Source: an uncultured Salinisphaerales bacterium
GTDB taxonomy: Bacteria; Pseudomonadota; Gammaproteobacteria; Nevskiales; CAJXLF01
Assembly (NCBI GenBank): GCA_913055805.1
Contig: CAJXLF010000001.1
Coordinates: 82,761 to 146,760, forward strand
DNA length: 64,000 bases
Direction: 5' to 3'
Part shown: positions 29,201 to 39,148 of the stretch, in pieces
How positions within the stretch are numbered: position 1 is the first letter of the stretch
Layout: each line of letters starts with the position of its first letter
Notes under the pieces: model-generated
Database searches by the model: none
Told to the model about the DNA's origin: nothing
Seen by the model: only the letters and a program-made list of their open reading frames with translations
Translations under genes and position numbers: made by a program

Positions 29201-30684
29201 CCCACCGCCTCCTGGCCGGCCTCGGCGAGCACGCGCATGACCTGGTCGCGCTCCTCGAAGCTGACCTGGAAGAGTTTTTCGTAAATTTTCAGCTGTTCCG
29301 AAGGCATGGCCTCGGAGGCAGCGCCGCCGTGCAGATGTGACTTGATGTGCTTGGCATGCTGGTTCAGCCATTGTTTGTATGGCTGGCGGCCGGCCAGATC
29401 CTTGTCAATGTCTTCGGGTAGCAGCAGTTCGCCGGTTTCGGTGTCGGCAGCAATCATCTGGCCGGGCTTGAGCCGACCCTTGGCAACCACATCCTCGGGG
29501 CTGTAGTCGTATACGCCGATTTCCGAGGCCAGGGTGATGACCCGGTCCTTGGTGATGACATAGCGCGCCGGGCGCAGGCCATTGCGGTCCAGTACACAGG
29601 CGGCATAGCGGCCGTCGGTGAGCACGATGCCGGCCGGGCCATCCCAGGGTTCCATGTGCTGTGAGTTGTATTCGTAGAAGGCACGCAGATCGGGGTCGAG
29701 CTGCTCCACGTTCTGCCAGGCTGGTGGAATCAGCAGGCGCATGGCGCGGAAAATGTCCACGCCGCCGGCGATCATCAGTTCCAGCATGTTGTCGAGGCTG
29801 GAAGAATCCGAACCTTCCATGGAAACCAGCGGCAGGATTTCCGTCAGGTCCGGCAGGTGCTCGGATTTGAACTTGCCGGCGCGGGCGGTTGACCAGTTGC
29901 GATTGCCGCGTACGGTGTTGATCTCGCCGTTATGCGCCAGGTAACGGAAAGGCTGGGCCAGACGCCACTGCGGCAGGGTGTTGGTGGAAAATCTCTGGTG
30001 GAACACGGCCAGTGAGGATTCCAGGCGCTCGTCCTTCAGATCCTCGTAGAACACGGGCAGGTTGGCGGGCATGACCAGACCCTTGTAACTGACCACACGG
30101 CTGGACAGGCTCGGTATGTAGAATACCGGGTCCCTGCCTTCGAGCTGCTTCTCGGTCTTGCGGCGGGCGACGAACAGCTTTACGTTGAATTCCTCGTCAC
30201 TCATGCCGTCAGGGCAGTTCACGAAAACCTGTTCCACATGCGGATAGGTTTGCATGGCCTGTTCGCCCAGGGCGTCCCCGGGATTGGTGGGCACCAGACG
30301 CCAGCCGGCAATCTCCAGCCCCTGCGCCTGCAGCTCAGCGTTGAGGGTATTGCGGGCTGTGGTTTGACTGGCCTCGTTGTCGCGGGTCAGGAAGACCATG
30401 CCGGCGGCATAATTGTCATTCAGCGAAATGCCGCCTTCATCCGCTACCGCACGCAGGAAGCTGTCCGGTTTTTTCAGCAGCAAACCGCAGCCATCACCGG
30501 TTTTTCCGTCAGCGGCCACCGCGCCCCGGTGGGTCATGCGGGCCAGGGCAGTCACGGCAGTCTCTACCAGCCAGTGGCTGGCGTGATTATCCATTTGGGT
30601 AATCAGGCCGAAACCACAGCTGTCGTGCTCGAATTCGGGCCTGTAGAGCCCCCGGGACTGGCGTTGACGGTCGTTCATGCGCAT
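26206..30684 (-). CDS. gltB: glutamate synthase large subunit
   Basis: GltB (1492 residues) makes two glutamates from glutamine and 2-oxoglutarate. The class II glutamine amidotransferase domain starts at Cys23 ([10 protein letters not shown]), meaning a short propeptide is removed. The FMN-binding synthase domain covers roughly residues 850-1220 with [12 protein letters not shown] and the 3Fe-4S cysteines in [21 protein letters not shown]-terminal GXGXG beta-helix domain follows ([33 protein letters not shown]). Start ATG 30684, with an alternative ATG two codons later. It lies upstream of gltD. Confidence 0.98.
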   Translation of the reverse strand: MRMNDRQRQSRGLYRPEFEHDSCGFGLITQMDNHASHWLVETAVTALARMTHRGAVAADGKTGDGCGLLLKKPDSFLRAVADEGGISLNDNYAAGMVFLTRDNEASQTTARNTLNAELQAQGLEIAGWRLVPTNPGDALGEQAMQTYPHVEQVFVNCPDGMSDEEFNVKLFVARRKTEKQLEGRDPVFYIPSLSSRVVSYKGLVMPANLPVFYEDLKDERLESSLAVFHQRFSTNTLPQWRLAQPFRYLAHNGEINTVRGNRNWSTARAGKFKSEHLPDLTEILPLVSMEGSDSSSLDNMLELMIAGGVDIFRAMRLLIPPAWQNVEQLDPDLRAFYEYNSQHMEPWDGPAGIVLTDGRYAACVLDRNGLRPARYVITKDRVITLASEIGVYDYSPEDVVAKGRLKPGQMIAADTETGELLLPEDIDKDLAGRQPYKQWLNQHAKHIKSHLHGGAASEAMPSEQLKIYEKLFQVSFEERDQVMRVLAEAGQEAVGSMGDDTPFPVLSSHERSLYDYFRQVFAQVTNPPIDPLREQIVMSLETCFGREANLFVEKEEYAKRLSVDSPALSEGKFRELLATDDTDYRHKQIELAYADDGDLKAAVEHIAQQAVDAVKNGNVIIVLSDRHIKQGMLPVHALMATGAVHHALVKENLRCDANIVVETATARDPHHFACLLGYGATAIYPYLAYECLNDMVRTGEIVDIEPVELHRNFRKGINKGLYKIMSKMGISTIASYRGAQLFEIVGLQDEVANLCFTGTTCRIQGTSFDDLHKDQRKLARDAWNARKPINQGGLLKFVHGGEYHAYNPDVIGTLHTAVKSGEYNDYQAYAQLVNERPTAALRDLLGFRADLKPVPIEEVEPEEAILKRFDSAGMSLGALSPAAHESLAQAMNRLGGRSNSGEGGEDIARFGTDKLSKIKQVASGRFGVTPHYLVNAEVLQIKIAQGAKPGEGGQLPGHKVDEYIAKLRYSRPGVALISPPPHHDIYSIEDLAQLIYDLKQVNPQALVSVKLVSGPGVGTIAAGVAKAYADLITISGYDGGTGASPLTSVRYAGTPWELGLSETHQTLRQNDLRDKVRVQTDGGLKTGLDVVKAAALGAESFGFGTGPMVAMGCKYLRVCHLNNCATGVATQNKVLVLKHFIGEVDMIMNYFRFVARETREWMARIGVRSMEELIGRVDLLEALEGKTSKQKGLDLSPILSDAGLAQDVPQFCVEPHNEPFDKGELAEQMVKDALPAIEAKSGGEYSYVVRNTHRSIGARLSGEIARRHGNQGMTETPVTVKLKGTAGQSFGVWNAGGLHLELEGDANDYVGKGMAGGRLVVRPPEGSSFKTNETAIIGNTCLYGATGGTLYAAGTAGERFAVRNSGACAVVEGVGDHGCEYMTGGVITVLGQTGLNFGAGMTGGFAYVLDTDGGFVDRYNHELIDIHRISSEALEAHRHHLRALIEDFVACTGSPWGQELLDDFRGHVSRFWLVKPKAAEIDTLLDTLRRAA

Positions 30685-30901
30685 AAAAAACTTCTCGTGG
30701 CTGCTAACGCAGAGTGCCTTTTGGTGCCGCGCATCCAGCCTTTGCGAGTTTATAAAAACCGCAAAATCAGTATCTTATGGGCGTTTCTGGATGGACATGG
30801 CTACGCCTGCATTCAAGCAAGCGAACTTACAATTATAAGTGGGCTCAGGCGTTCAGACAAATACGATGCAGTGCAGCATCCGGTGTCTCAGATTGGCGTG
30901 A
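30685..30901. other. gltB upstream region
   Basis: About 217 bases without a supported gene between gltB and the dgt-tail tandem repeats. A minus-strand TATAAA lies in an AT-rich patch near 30750-30775 and could be the -10 of a gltB promoter, but no convincing -35 was seen. A plus-strand frame crossing this region runs antisense out of gltB and does not look like a protein. Confidence 0.4.
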
Positions 30902-31246
30902 CTAATCCCTGTGCCTCGGGTTAAACAGACGCTCGTACTCGTGCAGGGCGTAGCGGTGGCGTTGCGTGCCCCGAGCGGGCCCCCGCTTTGCGGGGTGGGA
31001 GGGATCAGCACGTCTGCGCCGGGACCGCCTCGCCTGACGTCTGTCTTTAATCCGTACGCCGTGGATTGAACAGGCGTTCGTACTCGTGCAGGGCGTAGCG
31101 GTGGCGTTGCGAGCCCCGAGCGGGGCCCCGCTTTGCGGGGTGGGAGGGATCAGCACGTCTGCGCCGGGACCGCTTCACCTGAGGTCAGGCTTTAGTCCGT
31201 ACGACGTGGATTGAACAGGCGCTCGTACTCGTGCAGGGCGTAGCGG
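30902..31246. repeat. 145-bp tandem repeats containing copies of the dgt 3' end
   Basis: Three copies of the dgt tail module lie at exact 145-bp steps: copy C is the real gene end (stop at 31192-31194), copy B has its stop at 31047-31049 and copy A at 30902-30904. The module GCTCGTACTCGTGCAGGGCG (forward strand) occurs at 30931 and 31221, and with one change at 31076. Modules A and B encode [14 protein letters not shown] plus a stop, like the true C-terminus. Each is joined to a near-identical GC-rich linker of about 85 bp containing a CCCCGCAAAGCGGGG hairpin. 145 is not a multiple of three, so the copies are not read through in frame. Confidence 0.9.
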
Positions 31247-32346
31247 TCCGTCATGCCGGCAATGTAGTCGGCAACCACACGAGCGCCCCCCTTTTCTGCT
31301 TTCCTTTCGCTCGCAGTCTGGAAGTTCAGATGAAAATCAGGCGGTAGCAATTTCGGGTCGGCATGCAGGGCGTCGAACAATTCCTTGATGACCCTGCGGG
31401 CCTTGCTGGTCATGCGGTAGACACGCGGGTGGTCATACAGATGCTTGTGCAGCAGGCGTTTGAGTTGCGTGTTGTCCCTGCGCATATCGGGACTGAAGCT
31501 GATGAGGGGTTTGCTCAGCTGGCGTACCGCATCAATGCTCTCAGGCGCGGCGGATTCCAGTTGCGCCTGGCTGAAGGTGATCAGGTCGTTGACCAGTTCA
31601 TTAATCATGCGGCGGATAACCTCATGGCGGACACGGTTTTCCGGCAGTTTGGGGTATTTCGCCATGACTGCTTCGTAATGTCGCCGAAACAGTTCGGCCT
31701 CGCACATCAGTTCGTTGCTGAGCAGGCCCGCGCGCAGTCCGTCATCCACGTCATGGTTGTTATAGGCGATTTCGTCCGCCAGGTTGGCCAGTTGCGCTTC
31801 CAGTGAGGGTTGGGTCTTGTCCAGGAAGCGCTGGCCCAGTTCGCCAAGTTTTCTGGCTCTTTTGCGGGTGCAGTGTTTGAGAATGCCTTCCCGTGTTTCA
31901 AAGCACAGGTTGAGGCCGGCGAACTCCGCGTACTTGTCTTCCAGTTTGTCGACCACGCGCAGTGACTGCAGGTTGTGTTCGAAGCCGCCAAAGTCCTGCA
32001 TGCAGGCATTGAGGGCATCCTGACCCGCATGGCCGAAGGGTGTGTGGCCCAGGTCGTGAGCCAGCGAAATGGCTTCCGTCAGATCTTCGTGCAGGCCGAG
32101 GGTGCGGGCAATAGTGCGGGCAATCTGGGCAACTTCCAGGGAATGCGTGAGGCGGGTGCGGAACAGGTCGCCCTCATGATTCACGAATACCTGGGTTTTA
32201 TATTCCAGCCGGCGGAAAGCCGAGGAATGAATGATGCGGTCGCGGTCACGTTGGTATTCACTGCGGTGGCCGGGGCCGGATTCGGTGAAGCTTCGCCCCC
32301 TGGAGCTGCTCTCCAGCGCGGCAAAGGGGGCGAGTCGGAACTGCAT
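31192..32346 (-). CDS. dgt: deoxyguanosinetriphosphate triphosphohydrolase-like protein
   Basis: A 384-residue HD-domain dNTP triphosphohydrolase of the Dgt-like group, which turns dNTPs into nucleoside plus tripolyphosphate. The metal-binding pattern is visible: [18 protein letters not shown], then [19 protein letters not shown], and a later [16 protein letters not shown]. It begins [20 protein letters not shown] at ATG 32346, one base past the aroB stop; the frame extends 51 codons into aroB and is not used. The C-terminus is [17 protein letters not shown], the very segment that is repeated downstream. It is probably the last gene of the pil-aroKB transcript. Confidence 0.93.
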   Translation of the reverse strand: MQFRLAPFAALESSSRGRSFTESGPGHRSEYQRDRDRIIHSSAFRRLEYKTQVFVNHEGDLFRTRLTHSLEVAQIARTIARTLGLHEDLTEAISLAHDLGHTPFGHAGQDALNACMQDFGGFEHNLQSLRVVDKLEDKYAEFAGLNLCFETREGILKHCTRKRARKLGELGQRFLDKTQPSLEAQLANLADEIAYNNHDVDDGLRAGLLSNELMCEAELFRRHYEAVMAKYPKLPENRVRHEVIRRMINELVNDLITFSQAQLESAAPESIDAVRQLSKPLISFSPDMRRDNTQLKRLLHKHLYDHPRVYRMTSKARRVIKELFDALHADPKLLPPDFHLNFQTASERKAEKGGARVVADYIAGMTDRYALHEYERLFNPRRTD

Positions 32347-32347
32347 G

Positions 32348-33430
32348 TTATTGCCTGCAGTAATGCTCAAGTGTGGCGTGCAGGGCAGCCATGTCAAAGT
32401 CCGCCGTGATGGTGGCGTCTCCCAATGCGCGCAAGAGTACCAGCCGCAATTTGCCTGCCAGCACTTTTTTGTCGTGACCCATGGCATCCAGGAAGTCATC
32501 CGATGTCAGGCCTGCGGGCAGTCGGGTGGGTAGTCCTGCCCGTTCGATGAGCGTGAGCGCGCGTGCACAGTCCTGCTGGCTTATCCAGTCCAGGCGGCGG
32601 GACATGTCAGCGGCCATGACCATGCCCATGCCTACGGCTTCGCCATGTAGCCATTGGCCATAGCCCAGCAGGGTTTCGATGGCGTGGCCAAAAGTGTGGC
32701 CCAGGTTCAGCAAGGCGCGTTTGCCACCCTCGCGTTCGTCTTCGGCCACGATGCGTGCCTTGTTCTGGCAAGAGCGCAGAATGGCATAGGCCAGTGCCTG
32801 ATCCTCCCTTGCCAGGAGCTTGTCGATGTTATTTTCCAGCCAGAGCAGGAATTCCGCATCCCCCAGCAGGCCATATTTGATGACTTCAGCGATGCCCGCG
32901 CGCAGCTCCTGATCGGGCAAGGTCTGCAGGGTGCCGGTATCGGCAATCACTGCGCGCGGCTGGTGGAAAGCGCCGATCATGTTCTTGCCCAGGGGATGGT
33001 TGACGCCGGTCTTGCCGCCGACTGAAGAATCCACCTGTGCCAGCAGTGTCGTCGGAACCTGGATGAAGACCACGCCCCGTTGATAGGTTGCGGCGGCAAA
33101 GCCGCACATGTCGCCGATTACGCCACCACCGAGGGCGACCAGCGTACAGTCCCTGCCAAAACGTCCTTCCAGCAGGCGATCATAAATGAGACTGAGCGTC
33201 TCCAGGTTTTTGTGTGCTTCGCCGTCCGGCAGGATGATGCTGCTGCAATCCGTTTCGCTCAGGGCGCTCTGAAGCTTGTCTAGGTACAGCGGGGCGACCT
33301 GGTCGTTGGTAATGATCAGTATGCGGCCGCTGCCGAGATGTCCGGCATAACTTTGCGGATCAGTCAGCAAGCCGGGACCGATAACTATCGGATAGCTACG
33401 TTCGCCAAGTTCAACAGTCAGGGTTTGCAT
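32348..33430 (-). CDS. aroB: 3-dehydroquinate synthase
   Basis: AroB (360 residues) cyclises DAHP to 3-dehydroquinate, the second step of the shikimate pathway, using NAD and a metal ion. Visible features are the NAD site [20 protein letters not shown], the [36 protein letters not shown] signature and the metal-ligand region [12 protein letters not shown]. The ATG at 33430 is where the family N-terminus begins ([18 protein letters not shown]). It follows aroK by 13 bp. Confidence 0.97.
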   Translation of the reverse strand: MQTLTVELGERSYPIVIGPGLLTDPQSYAGHLGSGRILIITNDQVAPLYLDKLQSALSETDCSSIILPDGEAHKNLETLSLIYDRLLEGRFGRDCTLVALGGGVIGDMCGFAAATYQRGVVFIQVPTTLLAQVDSSVGGKTGVNHPLGKNMIGAFHQPRAVIADTGTLQTLPDQELRAGIAEVIKYGLLGDAEFLLWLENNIDKLLAREDQALAYAILRSCQNKARIVAEDEREGGKRALLNLGHTFGHAIETLLGYGQWLHGEAVGMGMVMAADMSRRLDWISQQDCARALTLIERAGLPTRLPAGLTSDDFLDAMGHDKKVLAGKLRLVLLRALGDATITADFDMAALHATLEHYCRQ

Positions 33431-33443
33431 GGCGCGCAGTTTA

Positions 33444-33974
33444 TCAGGCCTGCGCCTGGTAGGAATCGATTTCCTTGAGTACCTGCTGGGCCAGGCGGCG
33501 TACATAACGGCCGCGTGTGGTGATGATCAGATCAGCAATTTCCCGGTAAAGGGGGTCACGCTCGGCGAGCAGACTCTCCAGGCGTTCGCGAGGATTGGCC
33601 GTTTGCAGCAAAGGGCGCTTTTTGCTGTGGCGTGTGCGGTTCAGTTGTTCGTCGACCGTGGTGTGTAAATAAACCACCAGGCCATTACTTGCCAGGCGCC
33701 TGCGGTTGTCGGCATCCAGCACAGCACCGCCACCCGTGGCCAGAACAATACCCTTCATTTTCGTAAGTTCCGCAATCACGTCATGTTCACGCTTGCGGAA
33801 TCCGGCCTCGCCTTCCTTTTCGAAAATAAAGGGGATGTCAACGCCGGTCCGGGCTTCGATTTCGTGATCCGCGTCAATGAACTCCAGGTGTTTGAGCTCT
33901 GCCAGACGCCGTCCGATTGTGGTCTTGCCGGCGCCCATGGGGCCGACAAGATATATATTTTCCGTCTGACGCAC
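33444..33974 (-). CDS. aroK: shikimate kinase
   Basis: AroK (176 residues) phosphorylates shikimate. It has the P-loop [18 protein letters not shown], the shikimate-binding [13 protein letters not shown], the RKREHDV segment and [10 protein letters not shown], followed by the lid arginines in [24 protein letters not shown]. It starts with GTG at 33974 and overlaps the last base of the pilQ stop codon, so translation is probably coupled to PilQ. The pilQ-aroK-aroB order is classic for gammaproteobacteria. Confidence 0.97.
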   Translation of the reverse strand: MRQTENIYLVGPMGAGKTTIGRRLAELKHLEFIDADHEIEARTGVDIPFIFEKEGEAGFRKREHDVIAELTKMKGIVLATGGGAVLDADNRRRLASNGLVVYLHTTVDEQLNRTRHSKKRPLLQTANPRERLESLLAERDPLYREIADLIITTRGRYVRRLAQQVLKEIDSYQAQA

Positions 33975-36148
33975 TAGTTACCGGTAGTGAGTTGCAAGTT
34001 CTCGGTGAGCAGCTTGGGCGTGACGAAGATCAGCAGTTCCTGTTTGGAATTATCCCGGCTGGTGGTCCTGAACAGGTTGCCGATGATGGGCACATCGCCA
34101 ATCAAGGGCACCTTGGTGACGTTGTTCGACTTGGTCGCTTCGAACACGCCACCCAGCACCACGGTTTCGCCATTGTTGACCAGTACCTGGGTGGTGATTT
34201 CCCGCTTGATGAGCGGCGGCTGGCCGAGCACGGCATTGGTGAAGTCGGGTTCGTCCTTTTTCACATTCAGGTCCATGATGATGTCGTCATCCGGCGTAAT
34301 CTGCGGGGTGACTCTGAGTTCCAGCACGGCTTCCTTGAATTGCACATTGGTGCCGTCCTGTGAAACCGACTGATAGGGCACTTCGAAACCCTGTTTGATG
34401 GTGGCTTCCTGGCGGTCCGTTGTAACGACGCGAGGATTTGACAGGATTTCGCCGTCGCCTTCCGCCTGCATGGCCTGCAGTTCCAGGTCCACCAGATAAT
34501 CGGAGCCAAGCACGGCCAGGGCAATACGGCCAGCCGGGCTGGCGATCGGCAGGTTGACGTTAAATCGGTCACCTTGAGCAGGCAAATTGACGGGCAAGCC
34601 GCCTGCAAGGAAGTCATTGGTCACTGAGTCGGTGCCTTCCGCGCCGCCGGTAGTATTGACGAAATGATTGCTGGTGGCTTTGAGTGCAGTAAAGCCATGA
34701 CGCACACCCAATGCCCTGCTGAATGAGTCACTGGCAATGACAATTCTTGATTCAATCAGAACCTGTCTTATTGGCACGTCCAGTGTGGTTATCAGGCGGC
34801 GCAGTTCATCCAGACGCTCCCGGGTGTCCTGGATCAGCAGGGTGTTGGTGCGCTGATCAACCGTAATCGTGCCGCGGCTGGACAGAAATCCGTTATCGTC
34901 TTCTTCATCCCCGCTATTTGATTTCAGCAGGCTGGCAATATCGGCCGCTTTGGCATAGTTGGCCTGGATGAGTTCCAGCGACAGCGGAGCGGCTTTTTCA
35001 CGTTCGTTCTGTACCTGACTTCTGGCCTGTGCGCGTTGTGCAACGTTGGCCAGGGTGTCAATGAAAATGACATCGCCCTCCTGATATTTGTCGAGCCCCT
35101 TGGACTGCAGAATGATCTCCAATGCCTGATCCCAGGGGACGTTATCCAGGCGCAGCGCCATGTCGCCCTGCACGCTGTCCGTGGCGACAATATTGGTGTC
35201 CGCCACATCGGCAATGATCTGGATGACAGAGCGTATATCCACACTCTGGAAGCTCAGGCTGATGCGTTCGCCGGTGAAGGTGGGGTTTTCTTCCTGTCGC
35301 TGCTTGATTTCGGCTTCGGTAAGCGGTTGCAGTTCGATTGTGAAAGTTTTTTCTGACTGGTAAGCCACTTGCTCGAAATAAGCGTCAGAGATGGGCGTGA
35401 TCGTTACCAGGGTATTGCCATTGGAACGTTGTGTGTCTATAAATTTGACCGGGGTTGCAAAGTCCAGCACATCCAGGCGCCGCAGCATGCGGTCTTCCAC
35501 GTCGATGCCCAGGAATTCGGCCACGATTTTGCCACCTTCCTGGCGCACATCGACTGCAGTCTGTTTGTTGCTGAGTTTGACGATAATACGGCCTTCACCG
35601 TCCTCGCCACGCCTGAAGTCAACCATGGTGATCAGATTGTCTTCCACAGTATTTTCGATTGGGCTGCCTGCTTCAGCGTCCATGGCGGCGGCGGGTTGCA
35701 GGCCCTTGAGTTGATCACCCACTGTGCCGCCAATGGTGATCTCTAACTGGTTGTCTTTGCGATCCACTGTGTAAGCGGTGAGGCGCGTCAGCTCGATAAC
35801 CACACGGGTGCGTCCCTGGGCTTCCGCCATGGCGACGGCACGCACCTGACCGACATCAATTTCCTGGTAGCGATTGGGCGTGCCCAGCCGGGTGTCCGGC
35901 AGATCAAGAGAAAGGCGGGCGGGTTTGTCGACGCTGAAAACCTCAGGGTCGGGCGCAGATTCAGAGAGTTGCAGGATAATTCTGGTCCGGTCGCCGGGCA
36001 GGGCGGCTGAATCAATACTGGTCAGGCTGCGGGAAGGCATATCTCCCTCGAACGCCTGGGCCGGCAAGGAAACCGACAAGCTGAGCGCCAGGTATGCAAG
36101 CAGCGTTTGCAGTTTCCGGGTCAACGGTTTGTTGGCTTGTCTGTTCAT
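33974..36148 (-). CDS. pilQ: type IV pilus secretin PilQ
   Basis: The outer-membrane pore for the type IV pilus (724 residues). Order: signal peptide ending SLPAQA; two AMIN domains (about residues 30-130 and 155-260), which bind peptidoglycan; an STN/N0 domain (ISLSFQSVDIRSVIQIIADVADTNIV); a secretin N1 domain (LELIQANYAKAADIASLLK); and the C-terminal secretin barrel (VVTTDRQEATIKQGFEVPYQSV, VLELRVTPQITPDDDIIMDL, VVLGGVFE). The ATG at 36148 is preceded by AGGA at 4-base spacing; the upstream extension to 36199 lacks similarity. It completes the pilMNOPQ operon. Confidence 0.96.
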   Translation of the reverse strand: MNRQANKPLTRKLQTLLAYLALSLSVSLPAQAFEGDMPSRSLTSIDSAALPGDRTRIILQLSESAPDPEVFSVDKPARLSLDLPDTRLGTPNRYQEIDVGQVRAVAMAEAQGRTRVVIELTRLTAYTVDRKDNQLEITIGGTVGDQLKGLQPAAAMDAEAGSPIENTVEDNLITMVDFRRGEDGEGRIIVKLSNKQTAVDVRQEGGKIVAEFLGIDVEDRMLRRLDVLDFATPVKFIDTQRSNGNTLVTITPISDAYFEQVAYQSEKTFTIELQPLTEAEIKQRQEENPTFTGERISLSFQSVDIRSVIQIIADVADTNIVATDSVQGDMALRLDNVPWDQALEIILQSKGLDKYQEGDVIFIDTLANVAQRAQARSQVQNEREKAAPLSLELIQANYAKAADIASLLKSNSGDEEDDNGFLSSRGTITVDQRTNTLLIQDTRERLDELRRLITTLDVPIRQVLIESRIVIASDSFSRALGVRHGFTALKATSNHFVNTTGGAEGTDSVTNDFLAGGLPVNLPAQGDRFNVNLPIASPAGRIALAVLGSDYLVDLELQAMQAEGDGEILSNPRVVTTDRQEATIKQGFEVPYQSVSQDGTNVQFKEAVLELRVTPQITPDDDIIMDLNVKKDEPDFTNAVLGQPPLIKREITTQVLVNNGETVVLGGVFEATKSNNVTKVPLIGDVPIIGNLFRTTSRDNSKQELLIFVTPKLLTENLQLTTGN

Positions 36149-36211
36149 GATCCTGTCTCCGCCGTTATGCGGCATTGGGGCATTGTGTTCGAAGAACATT
36201 TCAAATCTCTG

Positions 36212-36724
36212 CTACTGGGTCATCGCCAGCACGGCATCCTGTTCTGTGTAGCCGCCAAAACCGTCCGGAATGATTTCCACAAGTTGTATTTCATCCTCGC
36301 TGATGCCGATGATGCGTCCGAAGTTCTGGCCGATATAATTGCCTAGAGTGACTCGATGAATAACGCCGTCACCCGCGCGCACCATGGCATAAAGTGTCTG
36401 CTTGCTGGTGATCGTGCCCACCATGTCCAGACTGTCAAGCGGGAATTCTTCCAGCGGCTCTTTGCGTCGCGTGAAGTCGGGTTGTATGCCGCTGCCGTCG
36501 GATTCAAAGGGCGTGGCGAATTTCAGCGATGAAAACGGATCCCTGCGCCCGGCTTCTTCGTAGATAAACGCTTCATAGGGCTGGATCTCCGGTATGGGCT
36601 CGATCTTGCTTGATTTCCTCGCCCGTACTTCGGCGGCATAGGCTTCCAGGTCGCTCATGTCATTGCTGCAGGCGCTGACCAGTAATGAGGCGATCAGCAG
36701 CGTGGCCGCGTTTTTCGTGTTCAT
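36212..36724 (-). CDS. pilP: type IV pilus inner-membrane lipoprotein PilP
   Basis: A 170-residue lipoprotein with the lipobox LLVSAC (Cys19). An extended proline-rich linker follows (KIEPIPEIQPYEAFIYEEAGRRDPF), then a small beta domain (LDMVGTITSKQTLYAMVRAGDGVIHRVTLGNYIGQNFGRI). PilP links the PilN/PilO heterodimer in the inner membrane to the N0 domain of PilQ. Its start overlaps the pilO stop by 4 bases. Confidence 0.94.
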   Translation of the reverse strand: MNTKNAATLLIASLLVSACSNDMSDLEAYAAEVRARKSSKIEPIPEIQPYEAFIYEEAGRRDPFSSLKFATPFESDGSGIQPDFTRRKEPLEEFPLDSLDMVGTITSKQTLYAMVRAGDGVIHRVTLGNYIGQNFGRIIGISEDEIQLVEIIPDGFGGYTEQDAVLAMTQ

Positions 36725-37377
36725 TTCCTGGCCCCCGGAGCCGCGACCGCAATCTCTTCTTCCTCGAGATAGCGATAGGTTTTGGCCGTCACGGTCATGC
36801 GCAGATTGTTGTCTGCTTCGGGTGAGGTATTCTTGCCCCCGATAGGTGTGATCTTGACGTTATGCAGGGTCACGATACGGGATAGCAGTGAGACGTTGCT
36901 GACGAAGTTGGCCAGTTCGTGATAGGTGCCGACAACGACCAGTGTATTGGGCACTTCAGCATAGAATTCCTTGGCGACTTCTGACTCCGGTTTGAAGAGT
37001 TCCTCTTCGAGTCCGCTGGCGAGGCGAGTCTGGGAGATATCGAGTAGCAGATTTTCTATTTCAGCCTTGCTGGGAAGTTGGCGCAGCATGGTGCCAAAAC
37101 GCCTTTCCATTTCTGTCAGTTGGGCCTTGTAGGCATCCAGATTGGCGACTTTTCGCTGCCGGAATTCGAACTGCTGTTTGAGTTCCGGTTCTTCCAGGCG
37201 CGTTTGTGCAAGAGCCTCCCGCTTCGGCTTAACCAGATAGTATTGACCCAGGCCAATGATGAGTCCGGCGATCAGAATGCAGGAGAAAACATACACCCAC
37301 AGCGGCCAGGAGCCGACGTTACCGGTATCCAGGCTCTGCAGTTCCTGGACATATTTATTGAGGTCAATCTTTTTCAT
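36721..37377 (-). CDS. pilO: type IV pilus assembly protein PilO
   Basis: A 218-residue bitopic membrane protein: a short cytoplasmic start, one membrane helix (LWVYVFSCILIAGLIIGLGQYYLV), a coiled coil (about residues 50-95) and a periplasmic ferredoxin-like domain (NTLVVVGTYHELANFVSNVSLLSRIVTLHNVKITP). It pairs with PilN. It overlaps both neighbours by 4 bases, so pilN, pilO and pilP are translationally linked. Confidence 0.94.
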   Translation of the reverse strand: MKKIDLNKYVQELQSLDTGNVGSWPLWVYVFSCILIAGLIIGLGQYYLVKPKREALAQTRLEEPELKQQFEFRQRKVANLDAYKAQLTEMERRFGTMLRQLPSKAEIENLLLDISQTRLASGLEEELFKPESEVAKEFYAEVPNTLVVVGTYHELANFVSNVSLLSRIVTLHNVKITPIGGKNTSPEADNNLRMTVTAKTYRYLEEEEIAVAAPGARK

Positions 37378-37958
37378 TCCGTGACCTCGCCTTCTACCTC
37401 GCCATCATCCGTTTTTTTCGGAGAGGTGCTTTTCACTTTCATGTCGAAATTGCTCAGCCGGAGAAACTCGGCTTCCTGAGCTTTAATGACGATCAGGTTG
37501 GGGTTGGTAAACCAGTCCGAGCCGTCCAGGTTTTTCATGTACTGCGAAACCCGGCCGTTGGATTCCGCCGTGCCGGAAAGTGAAGTGTTGCCGCCGGATT
37601 GTACAAGACTGGTCAGATAGAGCCCTTCGGGCAGCGTTTCCACGATTTCGTCGAAGTAGTGGACCATCTGCGTACGGCTACGCTGCAGTTCTTCAATCAC
37701 CTGCATGCGTGCAATCAGGTTGGCCTTGACCTTCTCCAGTTCCTGGATTTCCTTGATCTGGGCGTCAACTTCCTTGATCTGCGCCCTGAGGAAGTCATTA
37801 CGCCGTTTCTGGTAATCCAGAGCGTTGTTCACCAGGGTTAAGGCAGCAAACACGATGGCAGCGCTGATTGCGGCCGTGAGTGCTGCAGCTGCGCCAAATT
37901 GCTTCTGCCGCCGTTCGCGTCGTTCGGCGCGCCAGTCTAGAAGGTTAATGCGAATCAT
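37374..37958 (-). CDS. pilN: type IV pilus assembly protein PilN
   Basis: A 194-residue bitopic protein starting MIRINLLDWRAERRERRQKQF. The INLLPYR-like N-terminal motif binds the groove of PilM, here as INLLDWR. A membrane helix follows (AAALTAAISAAIVFAALTLV), then a coiled coil and a periplasmic domain (LPEGLYLTSLVQSGGNTSLSGTAESNGRVSQYMKNLDGSDWF). Its start overlaps the pilM stop by 4 bases. Confidence 0.95.
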   Translation of the reverse strand: MIRINLLDWRAERRERRQKQFGAAAALTAAISAAIVFAALTLVNNALDYQKRRNDFLRAQIKEVDAQIKEIQELEKVKANLIARMQVIEELQRSRTQMVHYFDEIVETLPEGLYLTSLVQSGGNTSLSGTAESNGRVSQYMKNLDGSDWFTNPNLIVIKAQEAEFLRLSNFDMKVKSTSPKKTDDGEVEGEVTE

Positions 37959-39034
37959 GAGTCGAAAGCCCTCATGGCCAGACCGGCTGCCATCAGGTAG
38001 GCCGGCTCTTCACGTTCAATGTTGCCGCGGCGGGCCTTGAGCGAGCGGCCCAGTCCGCTCAATGGTCTGGCGATACTGGTGGCGATATCCAGCTCCTGCT
38101 GTACAGAGGCTTCGATCCCTTCTATGCAGGCGCAGCCCCCACCGAGCAGAATATGATCGACTTGGCCCTGGTGTGTGCTGGACGAATAGAACAGTTGCAG
38201 TGAGCGGGAAATCTGCTGGGCCAGATCGTTCATGAAGTTGGGCAGCAGTTCGTTGCGGTATTCGTTGGGCAGCTCACCCGAAATCTTGACGCGTTCAGCT
38301 TCCTCGGCTTGCATGCCGTAATGACGCATGATGTCCTCGGTCAACTGATGGCCGCCGAACGCCTGATCGCGCGTATAGACGGTTTCCATGTTGTGGATGA
38401 CGCTCAATTTGCTGCTGCGCTCCCCGATGTCCACGACAGCGAATGTGCGGTCCAGGCCGTTGTCCGGCAACTGAGCCGCCATGAGTTCGCAGGCGTTTTC
38501 CAGAGCATAGGTATCGACATCCACCACGCTGGGCTTGAGGCCCGCAATACCGACGGCGCCAGCCAGCATGTCAATGGTGTCGCTTTTGCAGGCGGCGAGC
38601 AGTACCCGGACCATTTCGTCGCTGCGTTCAGAGGGGCCGAGAATCTGGAAGTCCAGGTTCACTTCTTCAATGGGGTGCGGAATGTACTGATCCGCCTCGA
38701 ACTTGATCTGCTGCTCCATTTCGTCATCACCAAGATCAGCACTCATTTCAATAATCTTGGTGATGGCGTTGGCGGCGGTGACGGAGACCGCCGCGCCTTT
38801 TTGCTTGCAGCCAGCCTTGCGCAGGGCGCGTGCAATGGCCTGGCCTACGGCTTCCACGTCCGCGATGCCCTGGTCAGACATGGCCCCCGGCGGCATTCGT
38901 TCGCTACCATAGGCCTCCAGCCGGTAGCGTGCGCCGGTTTTGCTGAGCTCGACAACCTTGACTGAACCGGAGCTGATATCAATTCCGACCAGGTCGCGTT
39001 GCTCAGAGCCGAATATGCTGGGTAAGAGCGCCAT
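37955..39034 (-). CDS. pilM: type IV pilus assembly protein PilM
   Basis: A 359-residue actin-like ATPase-fold protein that sits on the cytoplasmic side and binds the PilN tail. Visible signatures: LVGIDISSGSVKVVELSK (phosphate 1 loop), AVVDIGERSSKLSVIHN (phosphate 2), the KFEADQYIPHPIEEVNLDFQ segment and ILLGGGCACIEGIEASVQQEL. It is the first gene of the pilMNOPQ-aroKB-dgt block and is divergent from the PBP1A gene, as in Pseudomonas. Confidence 0.95.
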   Translation of the reverse strand: MALLPSIFGSEQRDLVGIDISSGSVKVVELSKTGARYRLEAYGSERMPPGAMSDQGIADVEAVGQAIARALRKAGCKQKGAAVSVTAANAITKIIEMSADLGDDEMEQQIKFEADQYIPHPIEEVNLDFQILGPSERSDEMVRVLLAACKSDTIDMLAGAVGIAGLKPSVVDVDTYALENACELMAAQLPDNGLDRTFAVVDIGERSSKLSVIHNMETVYTRDQAFGGHQLTEDIMRHYGMQAEEAERVKISGELPNEYRNELLPNFMNDLAQQISRSLQLFYSSSTHQGQVDHILLGGGCACIEGIEASVQQELDIATSIARPLSGLGRSLKARRGNIEREEPAYLMAAGLAMRAFDS

Positions 39035-39074
39035 AGTCCCCCACTAGCTCGCCCATGAACCGTTAATTGTAGGT

Positions 39075-39102
39075 ACTATATCCAAAAACAGTCGTGACGC
39101 AA
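39075..39102 (-). promoter_or_regulatory. possible sigma70-type promoter for pilM
   Basis: On the minus strand a -35 TTGCGT (39102-39097), a 16-bp spacer and a -10 TATAGT (39080-39075) lie 40-70 bases before the pilM ATG in the 114-bp divergent gap. The -10 matches five of six consensus bases, and the -35 is moderate. Confidence 0.4.
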
Positions 39103-39148
39103 CTACAAGTTTCACGCGCAAGCGATTGATCTCTCTTGAGAAGGTAAA

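Noticed and set aside
30902..31156. Minus-strand 84-codon open frame in the dgt-tail array
   Set aside because: It is made of repeat linker and one copied dgt tail; the 145-bp period shifts frame between copies, there is no ribosome site, and the first half is low-complexity Arg/Pro/Ser. Treated as repeat sequence, not a gene.
30902..31246. Possible CRISPR array
   Set aside because: Only three units, 145-bp period, near-identical throughout with no unique spacers; it is a tandem duplication.
33431..33505. Upstream extension of aroB
   Set aside because: The extra 25 codons overlap aroK and have no match to the aroB family start; ATG 33430 is the natural N-terminus.
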